Numbered from the stretch's first letter, positions 12,259 to 23,471 are shown. The stretch is 64,000 nucleotides of DNA from Crambe crambe (GCA_963924555.1 OZ004590.1:6626001-6690000), one strand, 5' to 3'. Notes: a model not told the origin generated them from the letters alone. Program-made: numbers and translations.

Positions 12259-12429
12259 GATTAAAACGCGATCGCCAGCTCCAGCTAGCTAACTGCCTTG
12301 TTGATCAGCAGCAGCAGCAGCAGAACATAATCTCTGTATTCACAGTTTGTATTTTAGCTTGTTACCACGCGGTCCTTGCAGTGCTGGTAAATCTGAAGTT
12401 CGATTGGTCGCCAAATCATTCAAAAATGT

Positions 12430-12510
12430 GTCGCGCGCGCCATATGCCATGTGCGGGATATCCGCGCGGGATCCGGGACCGCGTACCGGGCGCGGGATCG
12501 ATCTGGGAGG
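12430..12510. promoter_or_regulatory. CpG-rich patch between CDKN3 and ERH
   Basis: The 351-bp spacer between the two divergent start codons contains a short, very CpG-rich stretch (GTCGCGCGCGCC, CCGCGCGGGATCC, CCGGGCGCGGGATCG). Its surroundings are AT-rich. It is a likely shared promoter core; a CAG/GCT triplet run (12309-12322) lies nearby in the CDKN3 5' leader. Confidence 0.5.
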
Positions 12511-12609
12511 AGAGAATTTGAGCTTACGTCAACACTACAAGTGGTGCGCTCAATTTAGAGTAAATGTTTATGACGCTTCTCTTTAGCTCTCATTTTGGTC
12601 TGCGTAGAA

Positions 12610-13237
12610 ATGGTATCGGCAATGTGAACTGATTGCTTTTGGTCTATTGAATAGATCTTTTGTTTATCTTATTGCAGCCACACACAATTCTCCTTCTGCA
12701 ACCCACAAGGGGCCATGAGACCAGAACCTTCACAGACTATGAGACAGAACAAGAGTGCTTTGAAGGTATGTAGTAGATTACCATGCATTCTGGAAGTAAA
12801 GATAATGATTTCGCAGTAGTCATAGCAGAGCTCATTTTAATCTTTACAGGAGTGTGTAAAATTTTTGAAGAGTACCTGAGGCAGATGAACCCTCACACCC
12901 CCTCCATCACATACGACATAAGTGAACTCTTCAAGTTTGTGGACACTATTTATGACATGAGTTGCTTGGTGTAAGTCCAACAAAACTTGGGTATTTTATC
13001 AGTTCAGTAGACCATCAGTTTTGCCTACTGATTCATCCACCCCCCTTTCTCAACTTAACCAGAAGTAATCAGTCTTTAGAATCATGCTGTGATTATTCCT
13101 GTAAATGATTCTCCATTTTGATTTGATGCTACCAACTTTTCAGGCACCAGACTTCATCCAACACCTATGTCCCCCACAACAAGGAATGGCTGAAAGAAAA
13201 AATTTACGGAATGCTGAAGAAACAAGCAAATCGATAA
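12610..13237 (+). CDS. ERH: ERH, enhancer of rudimentary homolog
   Basis: Four exons (12610-12612, 12678-12765, 12850-12970, 13144-13237) give 101 residues against 104 in human. The order [39 protein letters not shown] and [20 protein letters not shown] is unmistakable for ERH, one of the most conserved small nuclear proteins. ERH is a homodimer that binds partners in splicing, mRNA decay and microRNA processing. The first coding exon holds only the ATG, directly followed by a GTATCG donor; this start is chosen because the next exon lacks a usable Met and the join gives the expected N-terminus. Confidence 0.93.
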
Positions 13238-13524
13238 CAAGAACCACAACACTTCCAATTCTCACAGAACACACTGCAACTCTTTAATTTTTTCACTATG
13301 TGTACTATTACCTGTGCAGATGATTATTGTGTTGTTTAAACTGAAGTGGGGGTCTAAATCAAGCCCTGTTTTGTGCAGTGTTCAACACAGGCTGTCTGCA
13401 CATCTTCTAAATGGTCATGGTGCATAACTGCATAATATAAATCATTGCCCTATGCTATGTACATAGTATCAAGCACTATGTACTAATCAAATACTCTTGT
13501 TGTTTTTTTTTTGTTTTTTTTTTG

Positions 13525-14904
13525 TCATCGTTTGGTTAAAGGTGAGCTACTGTAAAGGATGGGCATGTCATTTCTGCGTCGAGCAGCACTGGATGGATGT
13601 GAAGGACTGGAAACTGGACTAACCATAGGAGTAGAAGACGACTCCATTGCTTTCTTGATCTTCTGCTCCTTGCGTTTATAGCCAACAAACTTGGCGAAGC
13701 CATTGATTATAGATTTGAAACTGTTTATTATCAAGTTGAAGACCCAGCTTAGTCTCAAGCGCTGGAAGTCCATGGAAGCAACTGCTATTTGAGAATTTAG
13801 GATACTCTGCCATATAGATTTAACAGGACTGGCAATAGTCCGGAATAACGAAAAAGCGATATTGCCTACTGAGTTCCATAATGTGTAAAGCAAAGATGTA
13901 ACACTTTTTAGAGCTGTAATCAGTCCAGTATTGTTCACCAGGTGAGATATTGGTAGGTAAAGAATATACACCAGATGTTTTAAGTAAGAAAGGATTTGTA
14001 ACAGTGGTGTCAGCATCAGTCCACGTAGGATGTTAAGGGGGCTGAGAAACGTGTGCCACCATAGGGTGAAGAAAGAAAAGCTCCAGTCTAAGAAATCGAA
14101 CACTGGAAAGAAGTAAGTCTTCAAAGTGACTATGATGGGCTGTATGACTATTTGGATTAAATTGACATGGCGATATAGCTGCCACATAGCCCAGAGCACT
14201 GAGATGACAGAGTACAGAAATATGATGTATTGGATGAAATACCTTGTTCGCTTTGAATAGAACATCCAGGGTATATAGAGCACCCAGAAAGGTAAATCCT
14301 CCATAAATGTCAAATGTGGCTTCGAAACTTCTGCATTCTCCTCTTGTTTGTTACTGATAGATTGAGGAGGTAGAAATGGCGAGTTGATATTGATATCTGC
14401 TTGGAAATCACGATTCAGATGAAGTAATGTGTCCCTTAAATAACCTGTTTCGTGGACAGAAGCTGTCATACTCACCACCTTGACTTGGAGACTTGCATTA
14501 TCTTCAGGATTGTTTTCACCAGGTCGATTCTTTATAGGCTGGTAGGTAATCTTATTATCAGTTTCAAGAACCATTTTAGTAACCATGGTCTCTAGGGATC
14601 CCGGAATCACACTGAGTAGAGAAAGGTTAGCTGCAGATATGCTCCTGATGCGGTACGTAGCTGGTAAACCACCATTGCTCCCACTCACATCACTCCTGAT
14701 GAAAAGATCAGGGGAGTCTAGCTGGTAGAGTAGCTCAAGGTCTTCATACTGCTCTGAAATGTACTTCCATGGGCCTATCTGTAGAGTTTCCAACGGCACT
14801 CTCATGGGAAGAACCTCACCTGCCGTGGCAAACACGTCGTTTTCTGAGCTCACTGAGCTGTACCTGGCGCTCGAATAACGCCTGACCACAGGAGAAGTGG
14901 TCAT
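13525..14904 (-). CDS. Unrecognised multi-pass membrane protein
   Basis: One uninterrupted frame of 459 residues starting MTTSPVVRRYSSARYSS. The frame extends five codons further up, but only to a TTG, so the first ATG at 14904 is used. Residues about 1-215 are soluble, with Ser-rich and Asn-rich stretches. From about 220 on there are several hydrophobic segments (FWVLYIPWMFY, YFIQYIIFLYSVISVLWAMW, IVIQPIIVTL, FSFFTLWWHTFL, LLQILSYLKHLVYILYLPI, LLYTLWNSVGNIAFSLF). The tail is basic and Ser/Pro-rich with KRKEQKIKK. I do not recognise the family, and the number of true membrane spans is uncertain. It is divergent from CSTPP1 across 133 bp, and intronless, unlike most neighbours. Confidence 0.7.
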   Translation of the reverse strand: MTTSPVVRRYSSARYSSVSSENDVFATAGEVLPMRVPLETLQIGPWKYISEQYEDLELLYQLDSPDLFIRSDVSGSNGGLPATYRIRSISAANLSLLSVIPGSLETMVTKMVLETDNKITYQPIKNRPGENNPEDNASLQVKVVSMTASVHETGYLRDTLLHLNRDFQADININSPFLPPQSISNKQEENAEVSKPHLTFMEDLPFWVLYIPWMFYSKRTRYFIQYIIFLYSVISVLWAMWQLYRHVNLIQIVIQPIIVTLKTYFFPVFDFLDWSFSFFTLWWHTFLSPLNILRGLMLTPLLQILSYLKHLVYILYLPISHLVNNTGLITALKSVTSLLYTLWNSVGNIAFSLFRTIASPVKSIWQSILNSQIAVASMDFQRLRLSWVFNLIINSFKSIINGFAKFVGYKRKEQKIKKAMESSSTPMVSPVSSPSHPSSAARRRNDMPILYSSSPLTKR

Positions 14905-15037
14905 GATGCAGGATGACAAAATTTGTTTGGGTGCGCTTTAATAAGAGGATGTGATGCGCTTCAATTAGAAAATTGATGCAGCGCTACTACAATCTACAAT
15001 CTATGACACAGGCAAGTAGACAGGGAGCAGAGCAAAT

Positions 15038-15961
15038 ATGTCTGCTGAAACTACTGATATATCTGACCCCGAGCTATACTTGAAGAAGCATCATGTCATG
15101 GCTTACATCCAAGATGCTGTGACTTTCCTGTTGGAGAGGAAGGATCAAGACCCTAAGACCAAACCATATGAACTCTTGGCAGAGTATTTTGAAAGCATCA
15201 AGAAGGGTACACATGTCCTCTTTCGTGACTACACCTTCGTGTCCTTGACCCCGCACAACCGAGCATCATTCATCAGGCTCTTCTGGCACAGTTACTCAGA
15301 AGTAGCAGTACGGGGTGATAGTCTCAAAGTGGTAGAATACCTTTCGCTTTTAAGGCTCTTGTGTCATAACTTTCCCTCTGATGTGATCAATAAAATAGCC
15401 AGAGTGCTATTTAGTTACGATGCAATGGAAAATCTGGTGTCTTTCTCAGATTTCATCTACACATTTCAGACTCTCTTTTACTATGAGCTCTTCCTGAAAC
15501 GCTGTGAGGAGTTTTGCAGTGACATAGCCAGTGGCCAGACACCTCGAAACCTCCTTGGAGCTAGTACAGTGATTGTATCTGTACCAAGTAGTGGGATACA
15601 AAGTGTCTCCAGTAGACCTGAAACTGCTAATTCTCTACAAAGTGGAGTCAGTACAAGTGAAGCTCCCCACATGCTCAGTGCACCTTCTGGATTTGATGAA
15701 GTATTAGATGTTGAGGTGTTCATACAAGCTATCACAAATCTGTGCCAGAGATTTGAAAGGGAGCCCTGGGAGAGATGTCCTAATATCAAACTTTTGGTCG
15801 AAATTGTTACTCGATTGTCGTGTTTGACTTTTTATGACTTTGTCCTTGCTCTTGCAAGGAGCGAGAAGATTAATAGAGACATTGGTGTGTTGCCAGATCG
15901 AAATGCCTTATTAACTGCAGACAAACTGACTGTATTTAACAGTCCTGTCCAACAAAAATGA
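15038..15961 (+). CDS. CSTPP1: CSTPP1 (C11orf49)-like tubulin polyglutamylase complex regulator
   Basis: A single-exon frame of 307 residues. The N-terminal two thirds resembles human C11orf49: YLKKHHVMAYIQDAVTFLLE, GTHVLFRDYTFVSLTPHNR, and a downstream DAMENLVSFSDFIYTFQ all have close counterparts, and the C-terminal INRDIGVLPDRNAL resembles the human GINQALGALPD region. Family members associate with centriolar satellites and the tubulin polyglutamylase complex and regulate polyglutamylation of microtubules and cilia. The Ser-rich C-terminal tail of the vertebrate protein is missing. The stop is 37 bp from the stop of the convergent sialidase gene. Confidence 0.85.
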   Translation: MSAETTDISDPELYLKKHHVMAYIQDAVTFLLERKDQDPKTKPYELLAEYFESIKKGTHVLFRDYTFVSLTPHNRASFIRLFWHSYSEVAVRGDSLKVVEYLSLLRLLCHNFPSDVINKIARVLFSYDAMENLVSFSDFIYTFQTLFYYELFLKRCEEFCSDIASGQTPRNLLGASTVIVSVPSSGIQSVSSRPETANSLQSGVSTSEAPHMLSAPSGFDEVLDVEVFIQAITNLCQRFEREPWERCPNIKLLVEIVTRLSCLTFYDFVLALARSEKINRDIGVLPDRNALLTADKLTVFNSPVQQK

Positions 15962-15998
15962 TTACCTTGAATTCATATCAAAATGGAGGCCATAATAG

Positions 15999-17412
15999 TT
16001 AAATCAATGGTGAAAATATAGCTATTGTTAATTTTTCTGTGGCGTATAATGAGCCACACTCAAATAAGCATGCTATTTTGAATCGATTAGTGTCAAGGGC
16101 CATGCTTGAGTATGCAGAAGGTCCTTTCCATAGTTGAAAGTCTGCCTTCCATGATTCCCCTCCATCTACCGAGTGGAAGAAGGTAATGTTATGACGATCA
16201 ACAGAGAGTGGTTGGGTGATGTAGAGGTGTGTGTTCATGTACACCCCTTCATAGGGAATAGCCAGAATTGAGCTCTCGCAGTCAGCCTGAGGATTGAGGG
16301 TCTTGGGCATACTCGTGTTCACCCAAGTCTCGCCTGAATCATTACTGTAAGTAAAGACATGACCCAATGGGGTCCTTGCTGTCATCATCAGCTGTTGCAC
16401 GGCTTTATCTTCAAGGCCGAGGGGAACTATTTGACACTCTTCAGTTGAGGTGTCTCCAGTAGGTTTGGAACCTTTCCATGTCTTTCCATGGTCATCAGAA
16501 TAGATTGAAAAAGATCCTGGTCCACTTTCCCTCAAAGCATAAGCTCCTGAAACAAGTACATGACAAGGAATTGTATAGTGTGGACCAGATACTGGCTACT
16601 GGTGTACCCTATAATTATGACAGGGGCTCCCCTTTATATTTAACGTACCAACTATCAGTCTTCCACTAGGGAGCTGCACACCTCCAGGCATGCCTGGGGC
16701 AACATGGAACCAGATGGGTAACGCAACCATGGCAGTTATATCAACCACATTACTCCACGTGGACCCTTCATCTCTAGTCTCCATCATCAAGATTTGCTTC
16801 TTATTGCGGGAGAAGAGGAGCAAGAGTTTACCCTCCACTCTATCTTCAACAGGAGTTGGATTTCCTATTTGAAAACATGCAAGAAAAAATAGTCATTGAG
16901 TGGGGGCCTCAAGTTATCACCTATATTTAGGGGACTCAGACAGCGAGTAAGCAAGGAGAACAACTAGCTTGCACAAGAGTTATTGGTGGCGGTACAGAGA
17001 GCATTGGGAGCTATAAGTTAAGCTCTAGAGATGTACCTATTCTAGATTGTGGGTATTCAGAATAGACAACAGAGAGATGGGACCAAGTCATTCCAGAATC
17101 ATTACTCTTCTTCATCACAATCACTACATCATCACTGAAATCACTGCAGGTTCTGGTATGAAGACCTCTTCCCTCAGCAAAGGCTAGCATGGTTCCCTTT
17201 GAGGTGTAGAGCAGAGATGGGATCCTGAAACACTGATAACCCTCTTCTGAACTGGTGAAGACATCCCTTTGGATCATGTCTGGAGGAGGACCTAGCGAAA
17301 TGTCACCTGATGAAGATGGAGCAGCAGCTGGAGAGCCATTTCTGTTGGATTCGCTGACTGTCAATACAACAGCAGCTGCAGTGAGTGCTAGCAACCAGAA
17401 GCAGCTATTCAT
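15999..17412 (-). CDS. NEU1-like exo-alpha-sialidase with signal peptide
   Basis: Three exons read leftward (17037-17412, 16649-16864, 15999-16546) give 379 residues. The N-terminus NSCFWLLALTAAAVVLTV looks like a signal peptide. CFRIPSLL is the FRIP motif holding the first of the sialidase arginines, and AFAEGR follows. Five Asp-box motifs (SxDxGxTW type) occur: SNDSGMTW, TRDEGSTW, SDDHGKTW, SNDSGETW and SVDGGESW. The C-terminal LWKGPSAYSS matches LWPGPSGYSS of lysosomal NEU1. The enzyme should remove terminal sialic acids in lysosome or secreted space. The middle donor was chosen at GTACGT (complement of 16643-16648) because only this keeps phase and joins RLIVG to AYALRES. Confidence 0.85.
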
Positions 17413-17771
17413 ATCTTGTGCAAATTTATGGTGTGCTTTAAATACTGAGAGTGAAGATTTTGGATCATGATAACATTAGTGGATAAAAATGACAATGTGA
17501 GTGATACCTAATAAGCCTATTCGCTATACTCGTTTCTCTCTGTTCTTTCTCTGATTATCGTCATCCCACACTGAATTATAACCTGCTTCCAAGTTGGTTA
17601 CTTTTTCCCTCTCGTCTGATCTATCGCTCTATAGATAATATTTTGCTCTCAATCAACCTGCTCATAATCTTCATACTGATGCCAACCTACCATTGAGTCC
17701 TGAAAATTTGATACCAAACTCATCTTCACAGCTACCTGTGATGTGTTTATTAAAAGTACTGGAGGATAAAG
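17413..17771. other. Gene-free spacer upstream of the sialidase
   Basis: This 359-bp AT-rich stretch lies between the sialidase start codon and the OS-9 stop codon, both on the minus strand. I see no conserved frame or repeat in it; it should hold the sialidase promoter and the OS-9 3' UTR. Confidence 0.5.
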
Positions 17772-19822
17772 TCAGTTGTTTACCTTTCTATCAGATTTTT
17801 TTTCTTTGGTTGAGTCAGATAAGGATGAAAGTTCTGTGTCCTCTGAGCTGTCTAGTTCATAAGTGTCACCTGTCTCCTCTCTCATCTCATCCCATTCCTT
17901 CTTTGACATAGTGATAACTTTCAATTTCACATTAGTTCCTGCAACATAACATGAAATTTGAGGCTCACGACTGCTTGCTATAATATTATAGCTCCTACCA
18001 TCAGCAGGCAGGCCCAACTCTGATAACCTCTCCTTGAGTTCAGCTGTGACCTCTTCCTCCAGGTGAGCTAGAGATTCATCATCCATCTCCAACTGATCCA
18101 GGAGTTCTTGTTCTTCATTACTTAAGGTTTCTTCCATCTCTACCACTTCTCCACTTCCTTTCTCTTGCACTCCTTCTATTTCATCCACTAAATTCTGCAG
18201 CTCGTCCAAACTCAGATATTCAAATTTATCCTGCAGACTATCAACCTGCTTCTTCCTTTCCGCTTCATTAAGTTCAGGCTGGATCTTGTGGATTATTTTA
18301 TCAAGTAGAAATCTCCTCTCTTTGAACTCATTACGCTTCTTTACATTGGATACCAACTTTAATAACTTTCCCATAACTTCATGAGTGGTATCCAAGGTAG
18401 TATCTTGAGAATCCTTGTTATCATCTTCTTCGCTCTGGGAACTCTTGTCATTTTCAACAATGTCATCACCTGATGAAAATGAAGGTTCAGGTAGTTTTAA
18501 TGTCTTGGTACCTCCACCAAAAACTTCATCCTTTTCTTCTGAAATGAAATCCTTGTCCTCTTTTCTACAACTTCCCTCAATCTCAAATTTTCTCTCTTTC
18601 TCTATAAAAAAAAATACAACAGATCAGAAATTTAGACTAGTGGTACTCATCAGCTTGGAAGTCACTGCTTCACAAACCTTTCTTCCTGAGGAAATTCTGA
18701 TAGCCTTTCTGAGACACCAGAGGTGAACATTTTATAACCTTTTCCTTTCCTGACTGGGCCTTGTTGAAAAGTGGAAGGTTGCAGAGAAGAGGCGTGCGAA
18801 CATATAAATTATAAGTACATGTGTCTGTTTCCTGGACGTCAAACAGTCGACTCTCACCACTCAAACCACACATGATCTGCGAAGTGAGAAAATGACAGCC
18901 GATATAAATGTCACTACCTAATTGTAATGCAATGAATGTATCTATTATCAATTATTGGTTATGATCACCCATAACAGCATATAAGTGGCCTCCCTCATAC
19001 CTTCACAAGAGTTTTCCGAGGCTTTTTAGTTAAATCACATTCTGTTCCATTGGTGTACAAGAGAGAATGATAGGCTACTGAATGACTGTTGAAGGCAAGA
19101 TTGTTTTTCATGGAGTTAATCACCAGCTGAAAGTGAGAGAGAAGGGAAAAGAGGAAGAGAGGAAAAGTAAAGTGTACAATTGTACAGTAATAATTATTCC
19201 AAGCTACCTTGACTCTACCCACTTCTTCTTCATCCCAAATGGTTTCATTAGCATAGAAACCCATATACAGTGTCTCACCTACGATTCGTCCAGCTGTATT
19301 TGGGTGAATTCATGATGAAAAACTCTATTTGCATGTTTTTTTTATTACCTTCCACGTGATACTGACGTATGAACTTTCCATGGCAGTATTCATAAGTCCA
19401 CCATCCCATAGTCTACATAATGACATAGTAATTCTCCTCACGATACAATTTCCTCCCTCTCTCTCTCTCTCCCCTCCCTCCCTCCCCAGTTATACCTTTG
19501 AGAGACATGGTCCATCCTGTAAAGGTTTCAGAACTTTAGAAACATTTGGAAACACCACTGCTGCCTTGCCTAGAGCTGAAGGCGAGTCAAAATTAGGGAC
19601 ACTGCACGAATATTTCTGACCACGAATGGAAGTTAAAATCATGTCCACACTCTGTGGAATATTCACAATATCGTGTATAGCTAGATTATTCAATGGTATC
19701 ATCATCTCCTCGACTCTGGGAAGTTGGAAGGATTGCGAGCTTGGACTTAATAACCACATTGATAGTATAAAAACTGCTCTGGAGATACGGGGAAGGGTAT
19801 TCCAATTCAACCGTGAGGCCAT
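17772..19822 (-). CDS. OS9: OS-9-like ER lectin (ERAD)
   Basis: Six exons read leftward (19496-19822, 19349-19412, 19208-19278, 19001-19126, 18678-18876, 17772-18601) give about 538 residues. A hydrophobic N-terminus (AVFILSMWLL) fits a signal peptide. The MRH lectin domain shows GWWTYEYCHGKFIRQYH, the tandem-Trp mannose-binding signature of OS-9/Yos9, then MGFYANETIWDEEE, NGTECDL and CTYNLYVRTPLLC with paired Cys. The C-terminal half is acidic and coiled-coil-like. OS-9 recognises trimmed N-glycans on misfolded glycoproteins and hands them to the SEL1L-HRD1 ligase in the ER. An upstream TTG-initiated frame was ignored. An AAAG/GTAAAC just before the stop could be a donor, so the extreme C-terminus is not certain. 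Confidence 0.88.
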
Positions 19823-19982
19823 GATCGCCAACTAACTGTTGTTAGGCACTATAGGCGTTTTCAGGTCACCTGGTGGGCTTTATTTCGGATCGTAAACATT
19901 GTTTTGCGGTTGTTGTTGCTTTTTGTTTGTTTTTGATCATAATTATAACCATCTGTTGTAGTATAAAAATCAGTGAATGAAA

Positions 19983-21985
19983 CTATGTCAAAATAACGAT
20001 AAAAATCACAGCAAACACAATGACAACCATAAAAATCTTTATCATTAACCATCGGTTTGAAGTTATCCCTTTGAAATACTTGAGCAGTTCAGTGTGTGCT
20101 AACTCTACATTCGTCTGAGTCTCTGTTACATTGGAGTCAATTCTAAAAAAAATCCATAATAATAATAATACTATAACAGAAACAATACTAAAACTATAGC
20201 AAGCTATGGTTTCCTGTTACACCAGCCTCACCTCATAACTGTTTCCTCTTGTTCTTTGACCATCTCAGCCAGCTGCTTGAATATACCGCCCAGTTCGACT
20301 ATAGTGGAATGGATATTCTCCATGGCATCAGCTCTCTCTTGGATATATGCATCCTGCACATGCAACACAGTAGACAGAGGAAGAGATGACTGTCATGGCG
20401 TCTCAAATAATCATTCTCCTCACCTGTTGTTCAAGCAGCTGCATCTGGTTCCGCTGGTCATTCTGGACTGAGTCCATGTCGATGCTGACACTATCATCAC
20501 CACCACCAGTGTGAGCATTATGTTCACTTCTCATCAGCACAGAGTTATCTGCAATACAACATTGGAGGTCAAGGTCTGGATTTTGAAACATTGAGACGAT
20601 CAACTTACGTCTAAAGGAAGGGGTGGAGTGGACTGATGAAGTAATGGGAGAGGCTGAGAATTGTTCCCGTCGCTGTTTCTGCTGCTTTAAATTCTATATT
20701 TAGAAACCATCAAGCAAGTGACAAGTCACACAGTGGTGTGTCTAAAAATGTACCTCTGTTCTGAGTTCCAAAACACCTTTAAAATCTTTTGAAATGTCGA
20801 CTAACTTACTCTATAATAGCAATGAAGAAACATTACTTCAATATTTCATACCAACTTAATTGAGTGATCGACTCACTTGCAATGAAACTACAACAGTATT
20901 GGAATGAGACTTCATGTGTCTTGATTCCCTACCGGAATGACTCCGGACTTGTTGCTGGAGCTCAGCGATATCTGAGTTCAGCTTGGCTAGGTCTTGCTTG
21001 ATAACCTGTGTCAGATCTTGGATCTCAGCTGTAGGGTCCCCAAATAGACTTTGACCTCTAGCCACTGAAGGCAAGTGGATAATTGGAGAGGAGGATAGAG
21101 ATGTGTGATGAGGCACAAGATGAGGAAAAAGGAGAAGGAGAAAATGGGATAGGAAAAGACGGATAACAATAGTGGGCTTTATACAGGTCAATTTAAAGTG
21201 TAATGATGCTATAGTGTTAATCAGTATTGAGGAAAGAGGTAAAGGCATTGTCTAGCCGTACTACTAACTACTTTGCTTATTTTTCTCAGCTAACATGATA
21301 AAAATTCAATAGAATTAGTTTGTTTCATAAGCTAATTTTATGAGAACTAATTCTACTGAATTACTAACATAACTCACACTCTGTTAGTTTTTCTAATTTT
21401 GTGCATGTACAGCTGATGTCGTAACCAATTCGTCTGAAACAAGAGAAAATAATTCATTCATAGTGTTGTGTCTACCACACTATAACTATAGTAACTGCTC
21501 TGACAATAATGGGTATTTCAAAGTGGCGTCACTTTCGAAGTAACCCAAATGCCTAGAATGAGTTCTAGCATTGGAATTTAGATCTTGGTTCATATTAGCC
21601 TCGTGCCCAGGCCTTAGGTCCTGGTACAAGGCTAAGTTATGTCACCAATTGTGGTTAAGGTTAAGCATGGTCTCCTATAACATTAACAAGTCTCGTGGGC
21701 CAACCCTTTACCAACCCAAGGGAAGGGAAAGGGTTGGCCCACGAGACTATTCTAGCTATAACTGGCCTATGAGACTAGCTTGGATTGACGTACTTGGCCA
21801 CAGACATGACTTCTGAAGATCTTGGTGCTCTCTTCTTTATACTATTATTGGGTGACTGTGAGAAAGGGTGGGACACAAACACAATAAGATACATAGCCAA
21901 TACCCTGGGTTGTCTCACACACATGAAATGACTGTAGAGACAGTACCACTGATGAGAATTCTGCTGTCCTATCCTGGTAAGTCAT
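19983..21985 (-). CDS. STX5: Syntaxin 5 (Qa-SNARE)
   Basis: About nine exons on the minus strand. From the chosen ATG (21985) it begins MTYQDRTAEF, like the short human form MSCRDRTQEF, followed by SPNNSIKKRAPRSSEVMS, then RIGYDISCTCTKLEKLTE, then SLFGDPTAEIQDLTQVIKQD, and the Habc-region motif HSNTVVVSLQ. The SNARE motif runs through DAYIQERADAMENIHSTIVE, ELGGIFKQLAEMVKEQEETV and the exon beginning IDSNVTETQTNVELAHTELL. A single C-terminal anchor (WLMIKIFMVVIVFAVIFIVI) ends the protein. Syntaxin 5 drives ER-Golgi and intra-Golgi fusion. Small exons near 21250-21430 were placed by splice signals and are the least certain part. Confidence 0.88.
21689..21748. repeat. Perfect 21-bp inverted repeat (AGTCTCG-ended)
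   Basis: The left arm 21689-21709 (AGTCTCGTGGGCCAACCCTT plus T) is the exact reverse complement of 21728-21748, with an 18-bp spacer. It lies in an intron of syntaxin 5. It resembles a small palindromic or MITE-like element; a second AGTCTCG-ended inverted repeat lies at 38629-38672. Confidence 0.85.
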
Positions 21986-22311
21986 CACGTCCGAATCAGA
22001 AAGAGACGAGGTTGAGGAAGAAGCAGTTGATGGTGTTTCAAATAAGTTTGGTTTGGAACTCGAAACAGACGTAGATAGAGAGTTATTCGAAGGATATTGA
22101 CGCCTTCTAGCCCTTAAATTAGCCAGTTTGTTCTCTAAACACCTGTCTCTAGTTGAGTCCAGTTGATTTTGTCTAAGGAATCATGTCAAGATTGAGTTTC
22201 TAATTACGTCATGATTTATTTCATATAAAGCCCACCTAATATTCTATTTAATGCGCATTTTTCTAATAAAAGCCCAACTTGCACCCAATGGCCCAGAGCT
22301 AGCAGAAATGG
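21986..22311. other. Divergent spacer of STX5 and METTL21A-like gene
   Basis: This 326-bp spacer separates two divergent start codons. On the STX5 strand its proximal part (21986 to about 22190) stays open in the STX5 frame without an ATG, which suggests 5' UTR or an alternative longer N-terminus (see findings). The distal 120 bp shows no recognisable element. Confidence 0.45.
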
Positions 22312-23325
22312 ATGGATTCTGGTTTAACTCTCTCATTTTGCCTCATTGTGGCACTTCTTCTTTCACTATCTGAGGTTTTTTTGGCTGCCATGAACAATTC
22401 TTCAACAGCAAATGAGACATCTTGTTACCAGCTTGTGCCATATCACACAGCACATGACATAATTTTGCCCATATTCGGCCAAGAAACAAGAAATTTTGAA
22501 TTTGCAGGCAAAAAGTGGACCATCAAACAGCAGTGGGAGGAGATCGGAGTGGCATCTGTAGTATGGGAGTCGGTAAGTTCCACATAACGATAGCATCTCA
22601 CTTTTTTGATGATCCTCTAATATTTATTATAGGCTATATTGTTGTCTCAGTATCTCACTGAGCTTGACTCGTTGTTCTGGTGTGGGAAGAGAGTGATTGA
22701 ATTAGGTGCTGGTACTGGATTGGTGGGAATGGTGGCCAGTGCTCTAGGTAAGAAACTCGTCACCCAGCCTCTATGTATCATTACAGTAAGAGACACTTTA
22801 GAGTAATGACTCCATTGTACACTGAGCCCAAACCTGAGTTATGGAGAATTATTGTTTCATTTGCAGAAGTGTGGACAGTTTTATCATTTTAATTTTGTGT
22901 GATGTGGGATTTATGGACAATCTTTTCCATTGGCAGGTGCTTCTGATGTGGTGCTAACAGACAGAGACACAAGGCCGGCTGAGACTAATCTAGCACTAAA
23001 CCGTCAGAACCTGGTGGGAAAGATTGCCATTTCAAAACTTGAGTGGGGCAGTAATGTAACACATTCCAAACCTCCATTCGATATCATTCTGGCAGCTGAT
23101 GTTGTATACATTGAAGAGACCTTTTCAGAATTGATCAAAACACTAGAAGACCTCAGTGATTCACATTCTGTTATTTTACTATCCTGCAAGCGTCGCTATG
23201 AACGTCATGACCGGTTTTTCAAGAGGTTGTTGGACACCAGAAAGTTCACCAAAGAAGTGGTTAGGACTTGGCAGGAAAAGGAAGATGTAGCAGTTCACAA
23301 ATTGAGAAGAAATGCTGTAACTTAA
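22312..23325 (+). CDS. METTL21A: METTL21A-like protein-lysine methyltransferase
   Basis: Three exons (22312-22572, 22633-22747, 22937-23325) give 254 residues. SAM-binding motif I is VIELGAGTGLVG; the following VVLTDRD is motif II; the family (D/E)xxY motif is the DVVY within ILAADVVYIEETF. VWESAILLSQYL and SVILLSCKRRYERHD match human METTL21A, which trimethylates lysine in HSP70 chaperones in the cytosol. The predicted N-terminus has an extra hydrophobic stretch (LTLSFCLIVALLLSLSEVFL) not found in human METTL21A. Met27 (22390) is an alternative start that would remove it. An ATG at 22308 is in another frame and stops early. Confidence 0.85.
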
Positions 23326-23471
23326 AAGAAAGAACTAGTGGCAATAATCATTATTATGACAAAGATTGTTTGGTGAAGATTGAACATTAATATTGTGATA
23401 TAAAATGTAAATATGAACAAAAAAAATTGAGCTCTGAAGATGAAAGTATTTATGTATATGTACTCCATGGA

